NCBI RefSeq assembly: GCF_022479115.1
Contig: NZ_CP092497.1
Coordinates: 6,014,001-6,078,000, forward strand
Reading direction: 5' to 3'
DNA: 64,000 nt
Source of the DNA: Amycolatopsis sp. EV170708-02-1
GTDB taxonomy: Bacteria > Actinomycetota > Actinomycetes > Mycobacteriales > Pseudonocardiaceae
Position numbers and translations under genes: made by a program. Of the stretch, positions 17,509 to 26,552 are shown in pieces. The notes beneath the pieces are model-generated. The model saw nothing but the letters and a program-made list of their open reading frames with translations. It had not been told where the DNA came from and made no database searches. The first letter of the stretch is position 1. Every line of letters begins with the position of its first letter.

Positions 17509-18243
17509 ATGATCGGTCTGCCCGACACCATCACGGCCTGTCTCTTCGACCTCGACGGCGTGCTGACCGGAACCGCGGCCCAGCATCGCGCGGCGTGGAA
17601 GCGCACGTTCGACGAGTTCCTGCGTGCCCGCGACGGTGACGCGTTCTCGCCGTTCACCGACACCGACTACGCGGCCTACGTCGACGGAAGGCCGAGGGCC
17701 GACGGTGTCCGCACCTTCCTCGTCTCACGAGGGATCGAGCTGCCCGAAGGAAGTCCCGACGACGGCATCGACGCCGCCACCGTCAACGGGGTCGGGAACC
17801 GGAAGAACCAGCTGGTACTGAAGATCATCGAAGAAGAGGGCGTGACTCCGTACCCGGGTTCCGTCCGGTATCTGGAAGCGGCGAAGGCGGCCGGACTGCG
17901 CATCGGTGTCGTCACCTCGTCGGCCAACGGCGCGAAGGTGCTCGACGCCGCCGACCTGACCAGGTTCGTCGAAGCGCGGATCGACGGGATCGTGATCACC
18001 GAGAAGAACCTGCGCGGCAAGCCCGCCCCCGATTCCTTCCTCGCCGGCGCCGAGGCGTTCGGTGTCGCCCCGGGGAACGCGGCCGTCTTCGAGGACGCGC
18101 TCGCCGGCGTGCAGGCGGGCAAGGACGGCGGTTTCGGTTACGTGGTCGGGGTGAACCGCGCCCACCAGGCCGGCGAACTGCTCGCGCACGGCGCCGACGT
18201 CGTGGTGGACGATCTCGCCGAACTTCTGGAGGACCGCAAGTGA
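17509..18243 (+). CDS. HAD-family beta-phosphoglucomutase-like hydrolase
   Basis: This 244-residue HAD enzyme has motif I in FDLDGVLTGTAAQH, motif II VVTSSANG, Lys in LRGKPAPD and the late acidic motif VFEDALAG. The cap insertion after motif I fits subclass I, as in beta-phosphoglucomutase. Its gene overlaps the GH65 phosphorylase gene by 4 nt. GH65 enzymes release beta-glucose 1-phosphate, which a beta-phosphoglucomutase turns into glucose 6-phosphate, so the pair forms a short disaccharide-utilisation pathway. ATG 17509 was chosen because a longer frame would run into the TetR gene. Confidence 0.88.
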   Translation: MIGLPDTITACLFDLDGVLTGTAAQHRAAWKRTFDEFLRARDGDAFSPFTDTDYAAYVDGRPRADGVRTFLVSRGIELPEGSPDDGIDAATVNGVGNRKNQLVLKIIEEEGVTPYPGSVRYLEAAKAAGLRIGVVTSSANGAKVLDAADLTRFVEARIDGIVITEKNLRGKPAPDSFLAGAEAFGVAPGNAAVFEDALAGVQAGKDGGFGYVVGVNRAHQAGELLAHGADVVVDDLAELLEDRK

Positions 18244-20600
18244 CCGAATCGCTTCTCCGCGGCTACGAGGTCGCGCCCTGGGAGCTGCGCTGGCACGGGA
18301 TGGACGTCGACGCGTTGCAGCGCACCGAATCGGCGTTCGCGGTGTCCAACGGGCACATCGGCCTGCGCGGCACGCTGGAGGAGGCGGAGCCGCGCGGCCT
18401 GCCGGGCACGTACCTCAACGGTTTCTACGAGCAGCACGATCTTCCGTACGCGGAAACCGGTTACGGCTACCCCGAAGAAGGCCAGACCGTCGTCAACGTG
18501 ACCGACGGCAAGATCATCCGGCTGCTGGTCGAGGACGAACCGCTCGACATGCGCTACGGCCAGGCCACCGAACACGACCGCGTCCTCGACTTCCGGAAGG
18601 GCACCCTCGCGCGCGACACCGTCTGGTCCTCGCCGACCGGGCGCCGGGTCCGGGTGAAGACCGAACGCCTGGTCTCCTTCACCCAGCGCGCCGTCGCCGC
18701 GATCCGGTACGAGGTCGAACCACTCGACGACGAACTCCAGCTGGTGGTGCAGTCGGATCTGCTGGCGAACGAACCGATCGAGTCCGACACACGCGATCCT
18801 CGGGTCGCGGCGGCGCTGGAATCGCCGCTGGTCGGGGAATACCACCACGCGGAGGCGTATCACGCGGTGCTGGTGCACCAGACCCGGCGATCCGGGCTGC
18901 GGATGGCCGCCGCGATGGACCACAAGATCGACGTCTCCGACGGCGTGCGCACGCATATCGAGGCCGAGGACGATCTGGCCCGGCTCACCATCGCCGTCGA
19001 CGTGCCCAAGGGCGGCCGCCTGCGGATCACCAAGTTCCTCGCCTACGGCTGGTCCGCGCAGCGTTCGGTGCCCGCCGTGCGCGCGCAGGTCGAGGCCGCG
19101 CTGGCCGGGGCACGGCAGACCGGCTGGAAGGGGCTGCTCGCCGAGCAGAAGGAGTTCCTCGACGACTTCTGGGAGACCTCGGACATCGAGATCGACGGAG
19201 ACCCGGAACTGCAGCAGGCCGTGCGGTTCGCGCTCTTCCATCTCCTGCAGGCCGGAGCCCGCGGCGAGACGAGGGCCTTGGCGGGCAAGGGATTGACCGG
19301 CCCCGGTTACGACGGGCACGCGTTCTGGGACACCGAGACCTTCGTCCTGCCCGTACTCACCTACAGCATGCCGGACGCCGCCCGCGACGCGCTGCGCTGG
19401 CGACACTCCACTTTGGACAAAGCACGGGAAAGGGCCACCCAGCTGGGTTTACGCGGGGCCGCGTTCCCCTGGCGGTCCATCAACGGCGCGGAATGCTCGG
19501 CGTACTGGCCGGCGGGCACGGCGGCGTTCCACGTCAGCGCGGACATCTCCGACGCCGTCGTCCGCTATCTCAACGCCACCGGTGACGACGAGTTCATGCG
19601 GACCTGCGGCGCGGAACTGCTCCTCGAAACCGCGCGGTTGTGGGTGTCGCTGGGGCATTTCGACCGGCGAGGCCGGTTCCGGATCGACGGGGTCACCGGG
19701 CCGGACGAGTACTCCGCGGTGGCGGACAACAACGTCTACACGAATCTGATGGCCCGCCGGAATCTGTTCTACGCCGCCGAAATCGTCGGCCGGCACGACG
19801 ACATCGCCCGGCGGTTCGAGGTCGGCGAGGACGAGGTCGCGTTGTGGCGCAAGGCGGCCGAAGCGATGCTGCTGCCCTACGACGAGGATCTCGGCGTCCA
19901 TCCGCAGTCCGAAGGGTTCCTGGAGCACGACGAATGGGACTTCGAGGCCACGGACCCGGATTTCTACCCGCTGCTGCTGAACTTCCCGTACTTCGACCTG
20001 TACCGCAAACAGGTGGTCAAACAGGCCGATCTGGTGCTCGCGCTGCACCTGTGCGGAGATTCCTTCACCCCGGAGGAAAAGGCTCGCGACTTCGCCTACT
20101 ACGAGGCGATCACCGTGCGGGATTCCTCGCTGTCCGCGGGAACCCAGGCCGTGGTGGCGGCCGAGGTCGGGCATCTCGAACTGGCCTACGACTACCTCGC
20201 CGAGGCGGCGCTCACCGATCTGCACGACGTGCACAACAACGTGCGCAACGGATTGCACCTGGCCTCGCTGGCGGGCGCGTGGCAAGGCACCGTCGCCGGA
20301 TTCGGCGGGCTGCGCGACCACGGCGGGCGGCTGACTTTCGCACCGCGGCTGCCGCCACAACTGGGGCGGATCGCGTTCCGGCTGACCTTCCGCGGCACCC
20401 GGTTCCAGGTCGAGATCGACGGCGAGGGCGCGACGTACCACGTGATCACCGGGGAACCGCTGGAACTGGCGCACCACGGCGAGACGTTCACGGTGACCGC
20501 CGAGCCGGTGCGGCTGCCGATCCCGGCGCTCGATCCGGGTCCGGCGCCGGCGCAGCCCGCGGGCCGCGCTCCGGCGCGACGGCAGCCGAAGGACGCGTGA
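18240..20600 (+). CDS. GH65-family disaccharide phosphorylase (trehalose/maltose/kojibiose type)
   Basis: This 786-residue protein has a GH65 N-terminal beta-sandwich, a helical (alpha/alpha)6 barrel and a C-terminal beta-domain. The barrel shows FWDTETFVLPVLTYS, PWRSINGAECS and VTGPDEYS, whose Glu is the general acid of GH65 phosphorylases. The late motif KQADLVLAL contacts phosphate in the family. The reaction is an inverting phosphorolysis giving beta-glucose 1-phosphate. The substrate (trehalose, maltose, kojibiose or nigerose) cannot be fixed from motifs. The coupled HAD mutase gene supports phosphorylase rather than hydrolase activity. The start is GTG 18240, overlapping the HAD stop (GTGA). 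Confidence 0.9.
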   Translation: MTESLLRGYEVAPWELRWHGMDVDALQRTESAFAVSNGHIGLRGTLEEAEPRGLPGTYLNGFYEQHDLPYAETGYGYPEEGQTVVNVTDGKIIRLLVEDEPLDMRYGQATEHDRVLDFRKGTLARDTVWSSPTGRRVRVKTERLVSFTQRAVAAIRYEVEPLDDELQLVVQSDLLANEPIESDTRDPRVAAALESPLVGEYHHAEAYHAVLVHQTRRSGLRMAAAMDHKIDVSDGVRTHIEAEDDLARLTIAVDVPKGGRLRITKFLAYGWSAQRSVPAVRAQVEAALAGARQTGWKGLLAEQKEFLDDFWETSDIEIDGDPELQQAVRFALFHLLQAGARGETRALAGKGLTGPGYDGHAFWDTETFVLPVLTYSMPDAARDALRWRHSTLDKARERATQLGLRGAAFPWRSINGAECSAYWPAGTAAFHVSADISDAVVRYLNATGDDEFMRTCGAELLLETARLWVSLGHFDRRGRFRIDGVTGPDEYSAVADNNVYTNLMARRNLFYAAEIVGRHDDIARRFEVGEDEVALWRKAAEAMLLPYDEDLGVHPQSEGFLEHDEWDFEATDPDFYPLLLNFPYFDLYRKQVVKQADLVLALHLCGDSFTPEEKARDFAYYEAITVRDSSLSAGTQAVVAAEVGHLELAYDYLAEAALTDLHDVHNNVRNGLHLASLAGAWQGTVAGFGGLRDHGGRLTFAPRLPPQLGRIAFRLTFRGTRFQVEIDGEGATYHVITGEPLELAHHGETFTVTAEPVRLPIPALDPGPAPAQPAGRAPARRQPKDA

Positions 20601-20606
20601 GGCCGA

Positions 20607-20786
20607 TCAGTCCGGAGGTTCGATCGGTACTTCGCCGCCACCCGGCACGTCGTCGACCTCCTTGGTGCCATGCGGCCCGACGTCACGGTTGGGCGCGCTC
20701 GGCACGTCGGTCTTCGGCTGGACCCCGCGGAGGTCGTCGAGGTCTTCTTCCTCGTCCTGCCCGAAGCTCTTCTTGCTTTCCCTCAT
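20607..20786 (-). CDS. Small acidic hypothetical protein (59 aa)
   Basis: This short frame, ATG 20784-20786 to TGA 20607-20609, encodes 59 residues. It starts MRESKKSFGQDEEEDLDDL, then has a middle part rich in Pro, Asp and Gly and ends PIEPPD. Third positions are almost all G or C, as in neighbouring genes, which supports real coding. It is strongly acidic with no membrane segment or Cys and is probably disordered. It ends 6 nt from the convergent GH65 stop and lies 40 bp downstream of the Ppx gene on the same strand. Its function is unknown. Confidence 0.6.
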   Translation of the reverse strand: MRESKKSFGQDEEEDLDDLRGVQPKTDVPSAPNRDVGPHGTKEVDDVPGGGEVPIEPPD

Positions 20787-20825
20787 GTGTCCGGGGTACC
20801 CGCTCGCGGCCGGATGCGCCAGTCT

Positions 20826-21791
20826 TCAGGCGGCTTTCGCCGGTTTGCCGTCGAGCGTGACCAGCCCGTCGAGCATGCCGAGCAGCAGGCCGTCCCTGGT
20901 GGACCACGGGCAGATGGCGACCTGGCCACCCGAAAGCGTCAGCAACGCCTCGGCGACGATCGCGCCCGCGAGCGCCTGGTGGGAGCGTTGCCGCGAAATA
21001 CCCGGCAGTTCGGCGCGGCGTTTCGCGGGCAGCTTCGCCAGCCGCGGGATCCACGCGCGCAGGTCGTCGAGGTGCAGTTCCCTGGCGCGGGATGGCCGAT
21101 CGCCGGCGAGCCGGGCGAGCTGCCGCAGCACCTTGGAGCAGCCGACGGCGCGATGGTCGCGGATCTGCGGCAGGACGTCCTGCATCGCGTCGCGGACTTC
21201 GTCGAGCACGTGTTCCCGCATCGCTCGGACGACCTTGGGTGACGGGCACTCGGTGCTGAACCAGTCCCGGGTCAGCGAGCGTGCGCCGAGCGGCAGGGAA
21301 TGCGCGAACCCGGCTTCCTCGGCGTCCCCGGCGGCGAGTTCGACGGTCCCGCCGCCGATGTCGAGCACGAGCAGCCGCCCGGCGGAAGCGCCGTACCACC
21401 GGCGCGCGCCGACGTAAGCCAGCTCCGCCTCGCGGCGGCCGGTGAGGAAGCGCAGTTTGACCCCGGTGGCCTCGTGGACGGCGCAGACGACCTGCTTCAC
21501 GTTGGCGGCGTCGCGGATCGACGACGTGGCGAGCGGGTACACGTCCTCGACGCCGTGCTTGGCGGCGATGGTCATCCCCGCCTCGACCGCGGAGGAGACC
21601 GCGTCGATGCCGCGCCGGGTCAGGTTCCCGTCATCGTCGAGTTCCCTGTCCAGGCGCAGCCGCGTCTGGTGGCTCAGCACGGGGTCGAGCGGTGACCCAC
21701 CCTTGGCCAGTACCACCAGCCGTGCACTGAACGACCCGACGTCCAGGACCGCGGCGGACGGCTCGCCGATCTGCTTGCGCACGCGAGGCAC
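20826..21791 (-). CDS. Ppx/GppA-family phosphatase (exopolyphosphatase type)
   Basis: This 321-residue protein of the ASKHA fold shows the first phosphate loop LDVGSFSARLVV, ATSSIRDAAN, and the second loop LVLDIGGGTVELA. The Ppx/GppA family hydrolyses the terminal phosphate of polyphosphate or pppGpp. The C-terminal HD-like extension of long Ppx proteins is missing, as in the short actinobacterial forms. The start is GTG 21791 with AAGGTGAG just upstream. The 194-bp gap upstream of it contains a TATACT box on the minus strand near 21940, but no clear -35. Confidence 0.87.
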   Translation of the reverse strand: MPRVRKQIGEPSAAVLDVGSFSARLVVLAKGGSPLDPVLSHQTRLRLDRELDDDGNLTRRGIDAVSSAVEAGMTIAAKHGVEDVYPLATSSIRDAANVKQVVCAVHEATGVKLRFLTGRREAELAYVGARRWYGASAGRLLVLDIGGGTVELAAGDAEEAGFAHSLPLGARSLTRDWFSTECPSPKVVRAMREHVLDEVRDAMQDVLPQIRDHRAVGCSKVLRQLARLAGDRPSRARELHLDDLRAWIPRLAKLPAKRRAELPGISRQRSHQALAGAIVAEALLTLSGGQVAICPWSTRDGLLLGMLDGLVTLDGKPAKAA

Positions 21792-21985
21792 CTCACCTTC
21801 GTCGCGAACGGATTCCCCCGAGGTCTCGCTTTCACTCCTGATAATGGCGGATTTTCCCGCCGTTCAGGCGTGATTCACGTTCTCTTTCCACCGGGAGGCC
21901 GTTTTTTGACCACGAAGGGGGTACACCGGCGCAGGTCAAGTATACCGTATCGATACAGGTGAGAGGTTCGCCTCCCCCTGCGCGC

Positions 21986-23026
21986 CTAGTCGATGAGTTC
22001 GCGCAGCTTCGAAACCTGCGCGACGCGGGCCTCACGACCGGGCAGCAGCGGGTTGACCACCAGCGTGGTCGCACCGGCCTCACGGAAGGCGGCCAGCCTC
22101 TCCTTGACGTAACCCTCGGGACCGATCAGCGAGATCGCCCTGATCAGTTCCTTCGGCACCGCCGCGGCGGCTTCTTCCTTCTTGCCGTCCAAGTAGAGGT
22201 CCTGGATGAGCTTCGCTTCGGCCTCGTAGCCGTACCGCTGGGCGAGACTGTTGTAGAAGTTCTTGCCGCGCGCGCCCATTCCGCCGATGTAGAGCGCGAG
22301 CATGCCGCGAAGGTGGTCCAGCATCCCTTCGACGTCGTCACCGATCGCCAGCGCGGTGCCGACGAAGGTGTCCAGCTCGCCCAGCGACGGGTCACGCTTC
22401 GCCTTGCCCTCCGCCAGCGACGCGCCCCAGACGTCGGCGACCTTCTCGGGGTGGAAGAAGATCGGCTCCCAGCCCTCGGCGAGCTCGGCGGTGAGCGCGA
22501 CGTTCTTCGGGCCGATCGACGCCAGCAGGATCGGGATCCGCTCGCGCACCGGGTGGTTGATCAGCTTCAGCGGCTTGCCGAGACCCGTGCCCTGCTCGGG
22601 TGGCAGCGGGATCGAGTAGTGCGTGCCGGAATGCACCACCTTCTCCCGCCGCCACACCTGACGGCAGATGTCGATGATCTCGCGGGTGCGCCCTAGCGGC
22701 GCGTCGTACTTGACGCCGTGGAAACCCTCGATGACCTGCGGACCGGAGGCGCCGATGCCGAGCGTGAACCGGCCGTCGGACACGAAGTCGAGCCCGGCTG
22801 CGGTCATCGCGGTCAGCGTCGGCGTCCGCGTGTAGATCTGGAAGATGCCCGACGCGATCTGGACGCGATCGGTCTTCGCCGCGACGTAGCCGAGCTGGCT
22901 GACGGCGTCGAACGAATAGGCCTCGGGGACGAAGACGATGTCCAGCCCGGCCTTCTCCAGTTCGACGATGTCGGCCACGCTCTCGGCGAACCCGCCGGCG
23001 TAGCTGATCGCGGTCCCGATCCTCAT
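21986..23026 (-). CDS. LLM-class F420-dependent oxidoreductase
   Basis: This 346-residue luciferase-like TIM barrel has conserved family phrases: GLDIVFVPEAYSFDAVS, GTLGIGASG-type binding loop (FTLGIGASGPQVIEGFHG), and IPILLASIGPKNVAL. Actinobacterial members mostly use coenzyme F420, so FMN is less likely. ATG 23026 is preferred over ATG 23032, because GAGGAG lies 6 nt before 23026 but directly abuts 23032. A 16-bp dyad 21 bp upstream suggests repression by a TetR-type regulator encoded elsewhere. The substrate is unknown. Confidence 0.85.
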   Translation of the reverse strand: MRIGTAISYAGGFAESVADIVELEKAGLDIVFVPEAYSFDAVSQLGYVAAKTDRVQIASGIFQIYTRTPTLTAMTAAGLDFVSDGRFTLGIGASGPQVIEGFHGVKYDAPLGRTREIIDICRQVWRREKVVHSGTHYSIPLPPEQGTGLGKPLKLINHPVRERIPILLASIGPKNVALTAELAEGWEPIFFHPEKVADVWGASLAEGKAKRDPSLGELDTFVGTALAIGDDVEGMLDHLRGMLALYIGGMGARGKNFYNSLAQRYGYEAEAKLIQDLYLDGKKEEAAAAVPKELIRAISLIGPEGYVKERLAAFREAGATTLVVNPLLPGREARVAQVSKLRELID

Positions 23027-23047
23027 CCGCATCTCCTCATCGAGTTA

Positions 23048-23063
23048 CTGAGCGCTCGCTTAG
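23048..23063. promoter_or_regulatory. 16-bp inverted repeat upstream of LLM oxidoreductase, candidate operator
   Basis: The sequence CTGAGCGCTCGCTTAG is a dyad with 12 of 16 positions symmetric (CTrAGCG / CGCTyAG). It sits where a promoter for the minus-strand LLM gene should be. The form is typical for TetR-family operators of lipid or ketone catabolism genes, but no cognate regulator is adjacent. Confidence 0.4.
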
Positions 23064-23106
23064 CGATAGTATGCGCCGGGACGGCGTTCTTCGCGTGTGT
23101 CCCGGC

Positions 23107-26100
23107 TCACTGCGCGGCCACCCAGCCCTTCACCACGTCGTCCAGCACCCGCAGCGGCAGGATCCCGTTGCTCAGCACGACCTCGTGGAAGCCCTTGATG
23201 TCGAACCGGTCCCCGAGCGCGGCCTCGGCCTCGGCACGGATCCGCTCGATCTCCAGCCGCCCCACCATGTACGAAAGCGCCTGCCCGGGAACGGCGGCGT
23301 AACGGTCGATCTCGGCTTCGATCTCCACCCTGGCCATCGGCGTGTTCTCGGCCAGGTAGTCGACGGCCTGCTGACGGCTCCAGCCGAGCGCGTGCATCCC
23401 GGTGTCGACGACCAGCCGTCCGGCACGCATCGAATCCTGGGTGAGCATGCCGAACCTGGTCAGATCGCTGGAGTACAGGCCCATCTCGTCGGCGAGCCGC
23501 TCCGAGTAGAGCCCCAGCCTTCGACGTAGGCGTTGACGTCGGCGTGCCCGCGCAGCATCGGCAGGCCCTTGAGCTTGTGCGCGATGCAGATCTGGAAGTG
23601 GTGCCCCGGAACGGCTTCGTGGAAGGCGATCGCCTCGCTCGTGTGCTTGGGGCGCTGCTCGGCCTCGTAGGTGTTCGCGTAGTAGGTGCCCGGCCGCGAA
23701 CCGTCGAGCGCCGCCTCGATGTAGTACGCCAGCGTGCCGCCGGGCGCCTCCGCGGGCGGGACCGGCTCGACCTGGCATCGCTCCTCGGGCACGGTCGAGA
23801 ACCACTGCGGGGCAACGGCTTCGGCGCGGGTGATGGCGTCACGCGCGGCGTCGAGCAGTTCGTCGCCGTCCCGCCAGCGCAGGGCCGGGTCGGTGCGCAG
23901 CCGCTCGAAGATCTCGTCGAGATCCTTGGTGCCGAAGACCTTCTCGCCCAGCTCGCGGTACTGGTCGGCCAGCTTCGCGATCATGCCGAGGCCGGTGTCG
24001 TGCAGATCCTGGGCGGTGCGCTCGGTGGACGTGTGCGCCCGGATCAGCGCGGCGTACTTCTCCTGCCCGCCGGGAAGCGCGCAGAGACCCGGCTCGGTTT
24101 CGGGCTTCGCCACGGGCCGCAGCTCGTCGGCGAGGAAGTCGCGATACCGCGTGTAGGCGGGCCGGACGACCTCGGCCAGCAGCCGGTCCCGCTCGGACTC
24201 GTAACCCTCCACGGAAACGGACGCGGTGAGCGCCAGCGGATCCCCCGCCTCGTCACCGAGATAACGCTCCACGTAAGCGATCCCGCCTTCGACCAGGAAG
24301 CCGGGCGGGACCAGCCCATCGGCCGCGGCCGCGCGCTGGCGCACGATCAGGGCGTCCAGGTAGGCGCCCATACCTTCCAGCCGCTTCAGGTAACCGCGGA
24401 CCTTTTCCTCGTCGTTCAGCGACAGCACCGAAAGTTCGTTGAGCATGAACAGCGCGGGCGAGGCGAGCCCGTCGCTGACCGAGAACTCCGATGCCCGCGA
24501 ATCGATGACGTCGACCATCGCCTTCGCCTGCTGGATCACGACCTCGCGGGTGACCGCCTCGGCCGGGGAAAGTCCTTCGGTGGCAAGGGCTTCGGCCCGC
24601 TCGGCGATGGCGACCGCCGACGCGCGCCGGGCGGCCGCGGCCTCCGCGCCCGGATCGGGCAACGCGCCTTCGTCGCCGGGGAGGCCGAGGAGGGAACGCC
24701 ACAGCGGGAGTTCTTCGAACTTGAGCTCCATCAGCTCCTCGGCGAGGCCGTTCGGGGTGTCGCCGTGGCCCTTCACCCAGTCGCGGACCACGCCGTCCAG
24801 CACCGAAAGCGGCAGCGACCCGCCGCCGAGCACGACGTCGTGGAAGGCCTTGATGTCGAACCGGCTGCCCAGCGTCAGCTCGGCCGCGGCACGGATGCGC
24901 TGGATCTCCAGCCGCCCCACCATGTACGACAGCGCCTGGCCGGGGAAGGCGATGTACCGGTCCACTTCGGACTCGATCTCCACGAGCGCCATCGGCGTGT
25001 TCTCGGTGAGGAAATCGATGGCCTGGCGCCGGCTCCAGCCCAGCGCGTGCAGCCCGGTGTCGACGACCAGCCGTCCGGCGCGCATCGAATCCATGGTCAG
25101 CATGCCGAGCTTCGCGACGTCGTCGGAGTACAGGCCCATCTCGTCGGCGAGGCGTTCGGTGTACAGGCCCCAGCCCTCGGCGTACGCGGTGAAGTCGCCG
25201 ATGCGGCGCAGCAGCGGGAGCTCGGTGAGCCCCTGCGCGAGGCTCAGCTGGAAATGGTGACCGGGGATGGCCTCGTGGAAGGCCGTCGCCTCGGCCGCGT
25301 GCCGGAACCGCTCCTCCGCCTTGTGGGTGTTGGCGAAGTAGATACCCGGCCGGGAGCCGTCGACCGCGGGCCACATGTAGTACGCGGCGGGCGCGCCGGG
25401 CGCGGATTCGGCGGGGACCGCCTCGACCGTCCACGGCTGCGGCGGGATCCGGCCGAACCAGTTCGGCGCCTCGGCCTCGGCCCTGGTGATGGCCGCGCGG
25501 GCGGAGTCGAGCATCTCTTCGGCGCTGGACCAGCGCAGCTCCGGGTCGGTGCGGAGCTTGCTGAAGATCTCCTGGAGATCGCTGGTGCCGAAGACCCGGG
25601 AGCCGTACTCGCGGTACTCGGCGGCGAGACCGGCGATCACGTCGAGACCGGTCTGGTGCAGCTCACGCGGCGTGCGGACGGTCGTGGTGTGCATCTCGGC
25701 GAGCAAGGCGTAGAGCCGCTCGCCGTCGGGCAGCCAGCAGACGCCGGGCTTGTCCTCGGGACGGCCGTGCGGCGCGATCTCCTTCGCGAGCACCTCCCGG
25801 TACTCGGCGATCGCGGGCCGGACGGCGTCGCGCAGCAGGGCGGCGCGGCGGGTCTCGAAGTCCTCGTCGGGCGCGGGCTGGCGCAGCAGCGGATCGGCCG
25901 AGGGCTCGGCGAGGTGGCGGTCGAGGTACGCGACGGCGGCGTCGACCAGGTAGGCGACCGGGACCAGGCCGCGGGCGACGCCGTCCCGGTGCCGCTGCGC
26001 GGCCTGCCGCAGGTACTCCGGGATCGCGGCGATCCGCCCGAGATGCGCCTCCGCCTGCGCGCCCGTCCCGACCGACATCATCGGCAGCACGGTGAGCACC

Positions 26101-26417
26101 TCGGCGGCGGGCGAGATGAACAGGTCGCTGATGGTGAACTCGACGAACCGCGAGTCCAGCAGGGCGATCCTCGCCCGCGCCATCGCGATCAGGACGTCAC
26201 GGGTGGTCTTCTCCTCCGCGCTCAACCCGTCGGTGGCCAAGGCCTCGGCCCGCTCGGCGAGCCCGGCGAGCCGCGCGCGGAAAGCGTCCCCGGCGGCCTC
26301 GCTGAGATCGGTGAGCCCGGTCGATTCCGGACGGAAGCCCTGCAAAGCGGGCATGACCGGCTCGGCGTCGAAGAGGGCTTCGACGAACTCGTCGGCGAGG
26401 GCGGAGACTTCGCTCAT
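23107..26417 (-). pseudogene. Tandem double-DUF885 peptidase, interrupted by a single-base frameshift
   Basis: The frame from ATG 26417 encodes one full DUF885 domain (about residues 1-550) fused directly to a second. Reading breaks at 23511-23515 within a run of four C on the + strand. The second domain continues to 23107 one frame over. Adding one base gives a clean 1103-residue product. Both copies keep the putative metallopeptidase motif, AFHEAIPGHHFQ and AFHEAVPGHHFQ, and share long near-identical stretches such as DSMRAGRLVVDTG and FPGQALSYMVGRLEI. DUF885 proteins are predicted metallopeptidases of M32-like type and are usually about 550 residues, so the fusion is unusual. The break may be a sequencing error. 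The SD at the start is weak (GGGGAAAG). Confidence 0.85.
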
Positions 26418-26552
26418 GTTTCTTTCCCCAGTGATCGGTGGAAGCGGTATCCCCGACCCTAATGGAGAGCGAGTACTACCGAAGCCGGGTTTTGCCGCGC
26501 TCGGGCGGCCTCTCCCCACGGCGCCGAGGGCGAGACGGTAGCGTTCCCGGAC

